A stretch of 64,000 nucleotides of DNA. It comes from Streptomyces eurocidicus. Its GTDB lineage: Bacteria; Actinomycetota; Actinomycetes; Streptomycetales; Streptomycetaceae. Each line of letters starts with the position of its first letter. Position 1 is the stretch's first letter. Both the position numbers and the translations under genes were made by a program. The notes below the pieces were generated by a model, which saw nothing but the letters and a program-made list of their open reading frames with translations, was not told where the DNA came from and ran no database searches. Below, piece by piece: positions 22,333 through 31,064 of this stretch. The stretch covers positions 248,001 through 312,000 of the forward strand of contig NZ_LGUI01000001.1 in the NCBI RefSeq assembly GCF_002891295.1, written 5' to 3'.

Positions 22333-22440
22333 ACCGCGCGGAGCCGGGTCAGAGGCCCGGTTCGCGGTCCCCCGCCCGTACGGCGGCACCCGGCGGCTCT
22401 GGCCGGGACAGCGGGCCGGGCCGACGTGATACTCCGATAC

Positions 22441-23559
22441 ATGGACGTCTCACCCGCCCGGACGCTCCCGCGCCGGCTCCTGACCCCCGTGGCCGCCGCC
22501 GTGTGCGCGGCGGCGGCGCTGGGCGGCTGCTCCGGCGCCCCCGGTTCGTCCCCCGCCGCCTCCGGCTCCGGTGAGCGGACCGCGGCCGCCTCGCCGGCCC
22601 CCGCCGCCAGTGCCCCGCCCTCGGGGCGCGGCCCGGCCGGGGACCTCCAGTCCGCCTATCAGCGGGTCGTCAAGGACGTCCTGCCCTCCGTCGTGCAGAT
22701 CACCGCCGGGGGCAGCCTGGGCTCCGGGGTCGTCTACGACGCCAAGGGCCACGTCGTCACCAACGCGCACGTCGTCGGGGGCGCCAGGACCTTCAAGGTC
22801 ACCCTGGCCACGGGCGGCGGCACGGTCGGCGCCCGGCTGGTCGCGAGCTATCCCGAGCAGGACCTCGCCGTGGTCGTGCTCGACGACATCCCGCAGAACC
22901 TCAAGCCGGCCGCCTTCGGCGACTCCGCCAAGGTCGAGGTCGGGCAGATCGTGCTGGCCATGGGCAACCCGCTCGGCCTGTCCAGCAGCGTCACCCAGGG
23001 CATCGTCTCCGCCGTCGGCCGCACGGTCAGCGAGGGCCGGGCGGGCGGCGGCACCGGCGCGACCATCGCCAACATGGTGCAGACCTCGGCGGCCATCAAC
23101 CCCGGCAACAGCGGCGGCGCGCTGGTCGACCTGTCCGGCCGGGTCATCGGCATCCCCACGCTGGCCGCCGTCGACCCCGAGCTCGGCCAGGGCGCCGCGC
23201 CCGGCATCGGCTTCGCGATCCCGGCCGCCACGGTCCGCCGGCTCGCCGACCAGATCGTCAGGAACGGCAAGGTCACCGACTCCGGCCGGGCGGCGCTCGG
23301 CATCACCGGGCGGACGATCGTCGGCTCCGACTTCGCCCCGGCCGGCGTCGCGATCGTCGCCGTGGGGGGCGGCGGCGCCGCCGAGAAGGCCGGTCTGCGG
23401 CCCGGGGACATCCTCATCCGCCTGAACGGCACCGACCTCACGACGATGCAGTCGCTCACCGAGGCCCTGGCGGCCCTCAAGCCCGGCGACCGGGCGGAGG
23501 TGGCCTACGACCGGGACGGCACGGTCCGGACCGTGACGGTCACCCTGGGCACGCTGTGA
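22441..23559 (+). CDS. HtrA/DegP-like S1C serine protease with PDZ domain
   Basis: 372-aa lipoprotein protease for envelope protein quality control. The signal ends in ALGGCSG. A Pro/Ala/Ser linker leads to the trypsin-like domain with the catalytic triad His (VVTNAHVVGG), Asp (EQDLAVVVLDD) and Ser (INPGNSGGALVD). A PDZ domain fills about residues 275-370 (GLRPGDILIRLNGTDL). The start at 22441 is preferred, though no Shine-Dalgarno is obvious; a GTG at 22426 is also in frame. Confidence 0.92.
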   Translation: MDVSPARTLPRRLLTPVAAAVCAAAALGGCSGAPGSSPAASGSGERTAAASPAPAASAPPSGRGPAGDLQSAYQRVVKDVLPSVVQITAGGSLGSGVVYDAKGHVVTNAHVVGGARTFKVTLATGGGTVGARLVASYPEQDLAVVVLDDIPQNLKPAAFGDSAKVEVGQIVLAMGNPLGLSSSVTQGIVSAVGRTVSEGRAGGGTGATIANMVQTSAAINPGNSGGALVDLSGRVIGIPTLAAVDPELGQGAAPGIGFAIPAATVRRLADQIVRNGKVTDSGRAALGITGRTIVGSDFAPAGVAIVAVGGGGAAEKAGLRPGDILIRLNGTDLTTMQSLTEALAALKPGDRAEVAYDRDGTVRTVTVTLGTL

Positions 23560-23682
23560 GGCCGGGGCCCCGGGCCCCTTCCCCGCGCTGCCGCGCGGTG
23601 TCCCCGGCCGCCGGGCGGACCGGAATCCGGCCCGCCGGCGGTCGAGGGCATACGGGAAGGGGCGGGGCGGGGAAAGCCCCGC

Positions 23683-23892
23683 TCACGCCTCCGCGGCCGC
23701 CCGCAGGCTCATCACGTAGATCTCGCTGTCGTCCTCGAACAGCGTCACCTGCTCCGCGCCGCCGTCCAGCAGCTCCTTCCAGACCTCGCCGATCCAGGAC
23801 TCCGCGTCCCCCTGCGTGGTGAACTCCTCCGGCTCCACCGCGGGCGACGTCTCCGTCCCGTCGGCCTTCTCGAACCGCCATGCCCACACCAT
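23683..23892 (-). CDS. Small conserved hypothetical protein
   Basis: 69-aa acidic protein (MVWAWRFEKADGTETSPAVE) with a hydrophobic central part ending in DDSEIYVMSLRAAAEA. It has no signal peptide. It is convergent with the protease gene and divergent from cobU. I recall similar 65-70-residue proteins in many Streptomyces; no function is known. Confidence 0.75.
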   Translation of the reverse strand: MVWAWRFEKADGTETSPAVEPEEFTTQGDAESWIGEVWKELLDGGAEQVTLFEDDSEIYVMSLRAAAEA

Positions 23893-24006
23893 GTCCGCCT
23901 CCTGACGTCCAATCACGTGCCGTGCAGCGCAGCCTAACGGTCCACGGCGGACGAGAAAGGGTGATCCCGGCGCGCCCGCGCCCCCGGGACGCGAGACGAT
24001 CAGGGC

Positions 24007-25218
24007 GTGGAAATCACTCTCCTCGGCACCGGAGCCCCCGAAGGGCTGCCGCGCCCCGACTGCCCCTGCGCGTCCTGCGCCACCGCCTCCGGCGACGAGG
24101 CGCGGGCCGCGACCGCGCTGCTCGTCGACGGGGCGGTGCTCCTCGACCTCACCCCGGGGCCCGCGTTCGCGGCCGCCCGCGCCGGGCGGTCGATCGCCGG
24201 GGTGCGTCAGGTGCTGCTCTCGCACCCGCACGACGGGCCCGCCGTGGAGTTCCCGGCCGGGCTGCCGGCCCCGGTGCGGGTGCCCGACGGGCGCGAGCTG
24301 TCGGTGATCAGCGGGCACCGGGTGCGCGCGGTGGCCCTGGACGCGCCGGGCACCGGCTACGAGGTGACGGGCCCCGAGGGGGAACGGCTGCTGTACCTGC
24401 CGCCGGGCACGGCGCCGGCCGGGCTGTCCGCCCCGGCCGGCGGGCCGGGCTCCGGCCCGTACGACATGGTCCTGCTCGACGTGCTGGGCCGGCCGGACGC
24501 CCTGGCCCGGCTGCGCGGCGCGGGCGCGGTCACCGCGACGACCGATGTGCTCGGCGTCCATGTCGACCACGACGTACCGCCCGGCCCGGAGCTGCACCGG
24601 CGGCTGGCGGCGGCCGGGGCGCGGGCCGTGCCGGACGGTACGAGCCTGGTCGTCGGGGACTACCACGCGGTGCCGGACCTGCCGCGGCGCACGCTGGTGC
24701 TGGGCGGCGCCCGCTCGGGCAAGTCCGTGGAGGCCGAGCGGCGGCTGGAGTCCTTCCCCGACGTGCTGTACGTCGCCACCGGCGGCACCCGCGAGGGGGA
24801 CGCGGACTGGGCCGCGCGGGTCGCGCTGCACCGCGAGCGCCGGCCGGGTTCCTGGCGCACGGCCGAGACCTGCGACCTGGTCCCCCTGCTCACGGCGGAC
24901 GGCCCTCCGCTGCTGATCGACTGCCTGGCGCTGTGGCTGACGGACGCGATGGACTCCGTCGGGGCGTGGTCCGACGCCACCTGGCACGACGGCGGCGAGG
25001 AGGCGCTCGCCGCGCGGGTGGCGGAGCTGGTGGCGGCGGTCCGCGGCACCCGCCGCACGGTCGTCGCGGTGAGCAACGAGGTCGGCTCGGGCGTCGTCCC
25101 GGCCACGGCCTCCGGCCGGCGCTTCCGGGACGCGCTGGGGCGGCTGAACGTGGCGCTGGGCGCGCAGTGCGAACAGGTGGTGCTGGTGGTGGCCGGGCAG
25201 GCACTGCCCCTGCGGTGA
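24007..25218 (+). CDS. cobU: Metallo-hydrolase-like domain fused to CobU (adenosylcobinamide kinase/guanylyltransferase)
   Basis: 403-aa fusion. Residues about 1-225 are a degraded metallo-beta-lactamase-like fold (MEITLLGTGAPEGLP; VLLSHPHDG; VGDYHAV). Residues 228-403 are CobU: P-loop TLVLGGARSGKSVEAERRL, the nucleotide-binding motif YVATGGTREGDADWAAR with guanylylated-His region ALHRERRPGSWRTAET, and the closing VAVSNEVGSGVVP signature. CobU phosphorylates adenosylcobinamide and converts it to the GDP form for CobS. GTG start at 24007. cobT follows. Confidence 0.92.
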   Translation: MEITLLGTGAPEGLPRPDCPCASCATASGDEARAATALLVDGAVLLDLTPGPAFAAARAGRSIAGVRQVLLSHPHDGPAVEFPAGLPAPVRVPDGRELSVISGHRVRAVALDAPGTGYEVTGPEGERLLYLPPGTAPAGLSAPAGGPGSGPYDMVLLDVLGRPDALARLRGAGAVTATTDVLGVHVDHDVPPGPELHRRLAAAGARAVPDGTSLVVGDYHAVPDLPRRTLVLGGARSGKSVEAERRLESFPDVLYVATGGTREGDADWAARVALHRERRPGSWRTAETCDLVPLLTADGPPLLIDCLALWLTDAMDSVGAWSDATWHDGGEEALAARVAELVAAVRGTRRTVVAVSNEVGSGVVPATASGRRFRDALGRLNVALGAQCEQVVLVVAGQALPLR

Positions 25219-25745
25219 GCCGCCCGGGGCGGCTCGGGACGGCCGGGGTCTCGACCGGCGCCGTGGGGCGCGGGGCGCGGCGGGGCCGCCGGGAAAGGTC
25301 GGCGCGGGCATGCGTACGGGACGTCCGGAGCGGGCGGCACGGCAGGCCGGGGAGGCGGGAAGCTCCGGCCCGCCCCCGGGCCGGCCCGGGCGGCGCCCTC
25401 CCACTCGCAGGAGCCGCCGCGCCGCCGCGCGGTTGCGGTCGCCTGCCCGGCGGGACGACTCGGGCATCCCCGTTCCCGGCGGTGCCGGGTCCCCGCGGGT
25501 CGGCGCGCGGTCCGGGCACGTCCCGGATCCCCGACCGGCCGGCCGCCGGTCGGCGCGCGGTCCGGGCACGTCCCGGATCCCCGACCGGCCGGCCGCGGGC
25601 CGGGGCCGCGGCACACAGTGACCGGCGGCCCGGCCCCCGTCCGCCTCCCGGCCGTCCCGGGCACGGCCCGCCGGGGTTCCACCCGCCGGTCGGCGCCGGT
25701 CGGCGACATCGTGTGCCGTAACCCTCTACGGGTAGTGTTCGACGG
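25219..25745. other. Long intergenic region before cobT
   Basis: 527 bases, very GC-rich, with no credible gene. It holds a two-copy tandem repeat. I looked for cobalamin-riboswitch elements, including the B12 box, and saw none. Confidence 0.5.
25501..25600. repeat. Two-copy tandem repeat, 50-base period
   Basis: Two almost identical units, each beginning CGGCGCGCGGTCCGGGCACG (25501 and 25551) and running through TCCCGGATCCCCGACCGGCC. They differ only at the junctions. Each unit contains short inverted repeats (GGTCCGGG / CCCGGATCC). Confidence 0.8.
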
Positions 25746-26792
25746 ATGAGCGGTCTGAATCTTGATGACTTCGCGACACTGATCGAGCGCCCCGACCCCG
25801 GCACCCGGCGGGACGCCGAAGCGCGCCGGGAGCGCCTGGTGCCCCGCCCCGGTTCCCTGGGCCGGCTGGACGAGCTGGGCGAGTGGCTGGCCGCCGCCCA
25901 GGGGACGGTGCCGGTCAAGCCCGTGGAGCGGGTCACCGCGCTGGTCTTCGCGGGCGACCACGGCATCGCGCGGCTCGGCGTGTCGGGCGGCCCCGAGGCC
26001 GGTGCCGTGGCGCTCGTACGGGCCGCGCTCGACGGGGACAGCGCGGGCGCGGTGCTGGCCCGGCGGTTCGGGGCGCGGCTGCGCGTCGTCGACATGTCCG
26101 TGGACTGCGACCCGGCCGAGCTGCCCGAGGAGGTCACCCGGCACCGGGTGCGCCGCGGCTCGGGCCGGATCGACGTCGAGGACGCGCTGACCGCCGAGGA
26201 GGCGGAGGCCGCGTTCCGCGCGGGCATGGCGATCGCCGACGAGGAGGCCGACTCCGGTACGGACCTGGTGGTCCTCGGCGACCTCAGTGTGGGCGGCACC
26301 ACGGTCGCGGGCACCCTGATCGGCGCCCTGTGCGGCACCGACGCCTCCGTGGTCACCGGCCGTGGCGGCGCGGGCATCGACGACCTGGCGTGGATGCGCA
26401 AGTGCGCGGCGATCCGGGACGCGCTGCGCCGCGCCCGGCCGGTCCTCGGCGACCAGCTGCGGCTGCTGGCCGCGACCGGCGGCGCGGACTTCGCGGCCAT
26501 GACCGGCTTCCTGCTGCAGAGCGCGGTGCGCCGCACCCCCGTGGTCCTCGACGGGGTGGTCTCCGCGGCCTGCGCCCTGGTGGGTCAGCGGGTGGCGTTC
26601 CGGGCGCCCGACTGGTGGCTGGCCGGCCAGTCCAGCGGCGACCCGGCGCAGGCGAAGGCACTTGACCGGATGGCGCTCAACCCTTTGCTCGATCATGGCG
26701 TCACAGTGGGCGAGGGGACAGGGGCGCTGCTGGCTCTGCCGTTGGTACAGGCGGCCGCGGCCCTGGCGGCGGATCTCCCCGAGCGCACCTGA
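25746..26792 (+). CDS. cobT: Nicotinate-nucleotide--dimethylbenzimidazole phosphoribosyltransferase
   Basis: 348-aa enzyme that makes alpha-ribazole phosphate, the lower ligand of cobalamin. Family features seen: the N-terminal PGSLGRLDELGEWLAAAQG, VFAGDHGIARLGVS, LGDLSVGGTTVAGTLIGAL, and the catalytic-Glu end region LDHGVTVGEGTGALLALPL. Start is ATG at 25746. It acts with cobU (upstream) and cobS (about 3.3 kb downstream). Confidence 0.95.
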   Translation: MSGLNLDDFATLIERPDPGTRRDAEARRERLVPRPGSLGRLDELGEWLAAAQGTVPVKPVERVTALVFAGDHGIARLGVSGGPEAGAVALVRAALDGDSAGAVLARRFGARLRVVDMSVDCDPAELPEEVTRHRVRRGSGRIDVEDALTAEEAEAAFRAGMAIADEEADSGTDLVVLGDLSVGGTTVAGTLIGALCGTDASVVTGRGGAGIDDLAWMRKCAAIRDALRRARPVLGDQLRLLAATGGADFAAMTGFLLQSAVRRTPVVLDGVVSAACALVGQRVAFRAPDWWLAGQSSGDPAQAKALDRMALNPLLDHGVTVGEGTGALLALPLVQAAAALAADLPERT

Positions 26793-26848
26793 CGTCCCGC
26801 GTCGAGCGCCGGGCCCGTCGTAGACAGTGCCCCATATGCTCACTTTTC

Positions 26849-28615
26849 ATGGGAGAAGTCCGCTTGACTCCGGATGAAGGCGCGCGGAACGGCCTCCGGC
26901 CGCAGCGCGCCGCAGCTTTCGCCGTGTGGTACCTCCGCGTCGTCACGTTCGTCAACCTGCTCAGCGCGGTCTGGCTGTCGTTCGGCGCGGACATCCGGCG
27001 GCACAACGCGGACGAGTTCTTCACCCCGTACCTGCTGACGGCCGGCTTCGCGTCGGCGCTGTGGTCGCTGGTCATGGCGGTCACCCTGCGCCGGCGCAAG
27101 CGCGCCTCGTGGATCCTCAACCTCGCGCTGTCCGGGCTGCTCCTGCTGGTCCTGGCGTTCGCCATGTGCTTCCGCGAGTTCAACCGGCACGGGCTGAACT
27201 GGTTCTCGCTGGTGGCGACGGGCCTCTTCGTGCTGGCCCTGCTGGTGGGCCGCCGGGAGTTCTACGCCAAGGGCGACCGCTCCAACCCGCGGCTCGCCGC
27301 GCTGGTCGCGGCCGGCGGCCTGCTGGTGGCCTCGCTGGTCGCCGCCCTGCTGGTGACCGTCGCCAACGAGGCCCACGACGCGCACCGCTCGACGTTCCTG
27401 GACCGCTGGGGCTACGGCTTCATGCGCCTGGTGTCGCTGGCCGCCGACGACGGCCGCTACCCCGGCATCTCCACGCCGGGCTGGGTCGACGTCTTCATCA
27501 ACGTGATGAGCATGTGCCTGCTCCTCCTCGTGGTCTACGCGGCCTTCCGCTCCCGGCGCGCCACGGACCCGCTCACCGCGGAGGACGAGGAGCGGCTGCG
27601 GGGCCTGCTGGACCGGCACGGCGACCGCGACTCGCTGGGCTATTTCGCGCTGCGGCGCGAGAAGAGCGTCATCTGGTCCCCGTCCGGCAAGGCCGCCGTC
27701 ACCTACCGCGTCGTCGGCGGGGTCTCGCTCGCCTCGGGCGACCCGATCGGCGACCCCGAGGCGTGGCCCGGCGCCATCGAGCCCTGGCTGGCCGAGGCCC
27801 GCGAGCACGGCTGGATCCCGGCCGTCATGGGCGCGGGCGAGGAGGCCGGCACCATCTACGCCCGGCACGGCCTGGACGCCCTGGAGATCGGCGACGAGGC
27901 CATCGTGGACACCGCCGAGTTCACCCTGGACGGGCGCGCGATGCGCACCGTCCGGCAGGCGTTCAACCGGGTGAAGCGGGCCGGCTACACCGTCCGGATC
28001 CGGCGCCACGAGGACATCCCCGAGGCGGAGATGGCCGAGCTGCTGCGCCGCGCGGACGACTGGCGGGACGGCGCGACCGAGCGCGGCTTCTCCATGGCCC
28101 TCGGCCGGCTCGGCGACCCGGGCGACGGGCGCTGCGTGATGCTGGAGTGCCACGACGGCAAGGGCGAGCTGCGGGCCCTGCTGAGCTTCGTACCGTGGGG
28201 CCCCAAGGGTCTGTCGCTGGACCTGATGCGGCGCGACCGCGACTCCGAGAACGGCCTGATGGAGTTCATGGTCATCGAGCTGCTCCAGCAGGCCAGGGCG
28301 CTGGGCATCACCCAGGTGTCGCTGAACTTCGCGATGTTCCGGTCCGTCTTCGAGCGCGGCTCCAAGCTGGGCGCGGGCCCGGTGCTGCGGATGTGGCGGT
28401 CGCTGCTCAGCTTCTTCTCCCGGTGGTGGCAGATCGAGTCGCTGTACCGAGCAAATGCGAAGTACCGCCCCATCTGGGAACCTCGTTTCATGCTGTTCGA
28501 GAAGAGCAGTGACCTGTTGCGGATCGGCATCGCGAGCGCGCGGGCCGAAGGCTTCCTCGAAGCCCCCGGGCTGCCCAAGTGGCTCAACCGCAAGCATCTG
28601 GAGAGCCCGCGATGA
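26849..28615 (+). CDS. MprF-like phosphatidylglycerol lysyltransferase-domain protein (DUF2156)
   Basis: 588-aa membrane protein. The first 240 residues hold about six hydrophobic helices (e.g. LYLRVV-type opening AVWYLRVVTFVNLLSAVW; ILNLALSGLLLLVLAFAM). The C-terminal 320 residues are a GNAT-like DUF2156 domain (YFALRREKSVIWSPSGKAAV; GLSLDLMRRD; SLNFAMFRSVFERG), related to the aminoacyl-lipid synthase part of MprF. It may modify lipids with an amino acid, but the donor and acceptor are not shown. The following gene overlaps its stop by 4 bases. Confidence 0.85.
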   Translation: MGEVRLTPDEGARNGLRPQRAAAFAVWYLRVVTFVNLLSAVWLSFGADIRRHNADEFFTPYLLTAGFASALWSLVMAVTLRRRKRASWILNLALSGLLLLVLAFAMCFREFNRHGLNWFSLVATGLFVLALLVGRREFYAKGDRSNPRLAALVAAGGLLVASLVAALLVTVANEAHDAHRSTFLDRWGYGFMRLVSLAADDGRYPGISTPGWVDVFINVMSMCLLLLVVYAAFRSRRATDPLTAEDEERLRGLLDRHGDRDSLGYFALRREKSVIWSPSGKAAVTYRVVGGVSLASGDPIGDPEAWPGAIEPWLAEAREHGWIPAVMGAGEEAGTIYARHGLDALEIGDEAIVDTAEFTLDGRAMRTVRQAFNRVKRAGYTVRIRRHEDIPEAEMAELLRRADDWRDGATERGFSMALGRLGDPGDGRCVMLECHDGKGELRALLSFVPWGPKGLSLDLMRRDRDSENGLMEFMVIELLQQARALGITQVSLNFAMFRSVFERGSKLGAGPVLRMWRSLLSFFSRWWQIESLYRANAKYRPIWEPRFMLFEKSSDLLRIGIASARAEGFLEAPGLPKWLNRKHLESPR

Positions 28616-29331
28616 ACCGCGCGGCGCTGCGTCGCGCCGCACGCACCGAGTGGGGCCCGCTGGCCGGGACCATACGTCTGGCGCTCGTGACCAAAGGGCT
28701 GCGCGCCCTCCCGATGACCCTGGCGGCGGTGGCCCTGACGGCCACGTTCCAGATCGTCCAGAACCAGCCGTGGGGCTTCGAGCCGGTGCAGCGGCTCGGC
28801 TCGGTGCAGGCCCGGCTGCCCTGGTGGCTGGCGCTGTTGCGGACCCCGCTGTCGCTCTTCGTGCCCGCCCTCGACCTGCCGGTGTGGGGCGCGCTGGCGC
28901 AGATCCTGCTGGTCTTCGGGATCGCCGAGATCTGCCTGGGCAAGTGGCGCACGCTGGCCATCTCCTACGCCGCCACCCTCGCCGGGACGATGTACGCCCG
29001 GCTGGCGGTGCACATCGGGCCGGACTCCGTCCTCGGCCTGCCGTCCGAGGCCGCCAAGGTCGTCGACACCGGCCCGTCGGCGGCCGTGGTGGGCCTCGCC
29101 GTGTACGTCTCCTGGCGCTACCGCGCCTGGTTCACCTGCGGGGCCGTGTGCGCCGCCATGGCGGTCGAGGTGATCGTCAAACCCAATCTGGCGGGCAAGG
29201 AGCACATCGCGGCCGTCGCAGCGGTGCTGGCGCTCTGCGCCGCCGACGAGCTCCGCAGACGGCGCAAGCCCCGGCGGGACGTCTTCCGCTCCGGCGATCA
29301 GCGGTCGGGGGCGCCCGCCAGCAGGTCGTGA
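28612..29331 (+). CDS. Rhomboid-like integral membrane protein
   Basis: 239-aa polytopic protein with five to six hydrophobic segments and a conserved-looking GKEHIAAVAAVLALCAADEL C-terminal helix carrying a His-x-x-Ala motif, reminiscent of the last rhomboid helix. No Ser in a GxSG motif is apparent, so proteolytic activity is doubtful. The ATG at 28612 overlaps the stop of the MprF-like gene, so the two are coupled. Its 3' end overlaps the convergent gene by 34 bases. Confidence 0.72.
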   Translation: MNRAALRRAARTEWGPLAGTIRLALVTKGLRALPMTLAAVALTATFQIVQNQPWGFEPVQRLGSVQARLPWWLALLRTPLSLFVPALDLPVWGALAQILLVFGIAEICLGKWRTLAISYAATLAGTMYARLAVHIGPDSVLGLPSEAAKVVDTGPSAAVVGLAVYVSWRYRAWFTCGAVCAAMAVEVIVKPNLAGKEHIAAVAAVLALCAADELRRRRKPRRDVFRSGDQRSGAPASRS

Positions 29332-30035
29332 AGGCGGTTGCGGACGGCCTCCCAGCGGGCGTCGTGCCGGTAGGCGCGCACCCGTGCCCGGCGACGGGCC
29401 CCGGGGCGGTGCCGGTAGAACCGCCGCGCCCACGGCGACCCCGGCCGGGCCAGCCGCACCGCGCCGACGATCGCCACGAACGGCACCACACAGCCGATCA
29501 CCGCGAGCCGTGGCTTCCCCTTGGCCAGGGCGAACAGCGCGATCAGGAAGTTGATCAGCACATTGACGACCACGACGCCGCGGTCGTGCAGCTCCTCCGG
29601 GGTCAGCTCGTTCACCCCGAACGGCAGGAAGCCGGCCAGCATCAGCGTCACCAGTGCCGCCGTCAGCACCACGATCTCGACGCTCTTGCGGCCCTGCTCG
29701 GTCCAGTAGACGTCGTCCAGGTGCAGGACGAGCGCGAACTCGTCCAGCACCAGCCCGGCGCCGGTGCCGAACACCACGGCCGCCAGCGCCGCCCCGAAGC
29801 CGTGCCGGCCGGACGCCACCGCGGCGAAGCCGCCGATCACCATCAGCACGATGCCGGGCACCACATGGTGGACGTGCAGACCCCCGGGGCTGATGTTGCG
29901 GAATGGCCCCTTCCCGGCCCGGATCAGCCGGGTGATCACCCGGGTCACCAGAAAGGTCAGGACAAAGGCGGCCAGTGCCAGCAGCAGGGGCAGCTTCCCC
30001 GGCTCGACGATGTTGCGATGCAGCCACTGGCCCAT
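29298..30035 (-). CDS. Conserved integral membrane protein
   Basis: 245-aa protein with about six transmembrane helices. A His-rich loop (GGLHVHHVVPGIVLM) follows the first helix, and an acidic motif (LVLDEFALVLHLDDVYW) lies in the middle; both could bind metal. The C-terminal 50 residues are very Arg-rich and cytoplasmic. Convergent overlap with the rhomboid-like gene. I do not know a function. Confidence 0.75.
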   Translation of the reverse strand: MGQWLHRNIVEPGKLPLLLALAAFVLTFLVTRVITRLIRAGKGPFRNISPGGLHVHHVVPGIVLMVIGGFAAVASGRHGFGAALAAVVFGTGAGLVLDEFALVLHLDDVYWTEQGRKSVEIVVLTAALVTLMLAGFLPFGVNELTPEELHDRGVVVVNVLINFLIALFALAKGKPRLAVIGCVVPFVAIVGAVRLARPGSPWARRFYRHRPGARRRARVRAYRHDARWEAVRNRLHDLLAGAPDR

Positions 30036-30117
30036 GTGCCCACCCGTTCGCTAGCCCTTCCCATAGCCCTCTCACCTGCAACCTACTGTCCTGACCGGGC
30101 GGGATAGGGTGCCCGCG

Positions 30118-30914
30118 ATGACCGACACGACACCGTCCCGCCGCGCGGCGGGCGACGCCCTCCGCTTCGCCTTCGGCACGCTGACCGTGCTGCCCGTGCG
30201 CGTCACCCGCTGGGACCGCCCGGCGGCCCGCGGCGGGATGCTCGCGGCGCCCCTGGCGGGGCTGGTGGTGGGCGGCTGCACGGCCGCCGCCGGGTCGGCG
30301 CTGCTCCTGCTGGGCGCGAGCCCGGTGCTCGCCGCGGTGGCGTCCGTCGCGGTGCCCGCGGTCCTCACCCGCGCCCTTCACCTGGACGGCCTCGCGGACG
30401 TCGCCGACGGCCTGGGCAGCGGGAAGCCCGCCGAGGACGCCCTGCGGATCATGAAGCGGTCGGACATCGGCCCGTTCGGCGTCGTCACCCTGCTGCTGGT
30501 CCTGCTCGGCCAGGTCGCGGCCCTCGCCGGGGCCTACGCGGACGGGGCGCCGCGCGGCGCCGCCGCCGCGGCCGTGGCGGCGCTCGCCGCCCGCTGCTCG
30601 CTGACGCTGGCCGCCCGCGCCGGAGTGCCGCCGGCCGGCCCGAGGGCCTGGGCGCCGCGGTCGCCGGGGTGCTGTCCGCCCGTTCCGCGCTGCTGGCGGC
30701 GGCCCTGGCCACCGCCGTCGCCGCCGCCCTCGGGGCCGCCACGGGCCCGTACGGCGCGGTGCGCGCCGCCCTCGCGGTGCCGCTCGCGCTGGCCGCCGGA
30801 GAGCTGCTGCTGCGGCACTGCGTACGGCGCTTCGGCGGGGTCACCGGGGACGTCTTCGGCGCCCTCGCGGAGACCTCGGCCACCGCCGCCCTGGTCGTGC
30901 TCGCTCTCGGCTGA
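30118..30914 (+). pseudogene. cobS: Adenosylcobinamide-GDP ribazoletransferase, frameshifted
   Basis: CobS joins GDP-cobinamide to alpha-ribazole (membrane enzyme). The N-terminal two thirds from ATG 30118 read normally ([58 protein letters not shown]). After AARAGVPPA (about 30636-30645) the frame is lost. The C-terminus ([16 protein letters not shown] ... [20 protein letters not shown]) continues in the next frame and stops at 30914. Restoring one base in the CCGGCCGGCCC run rebuilds a normal protein of about 265 aa. A read error is more likely than a true pseudogene because cobU and cobT are intact. Confidence 0.88.
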
Positions 30915-31064
30915 GCGCCGGGAACGGGAATCGCCCGGTCGACAGCGCTACGTTGGGGGCCGACCCGAGCCCGGGGGGCCGTGACACCGCGGCATACGAT
31001 GCCCAGGGTGCGGCCGGCCCACCCATCGGCCGAGGAACTCAACGGAAGTAGGGACCCCACCACC

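Noticed and set aside
25219..25745. Cobalamin riboswitch before cobT
   Set aside because: No B12 box or conserved core could be found on either strand; only the tandem repeat stands out.
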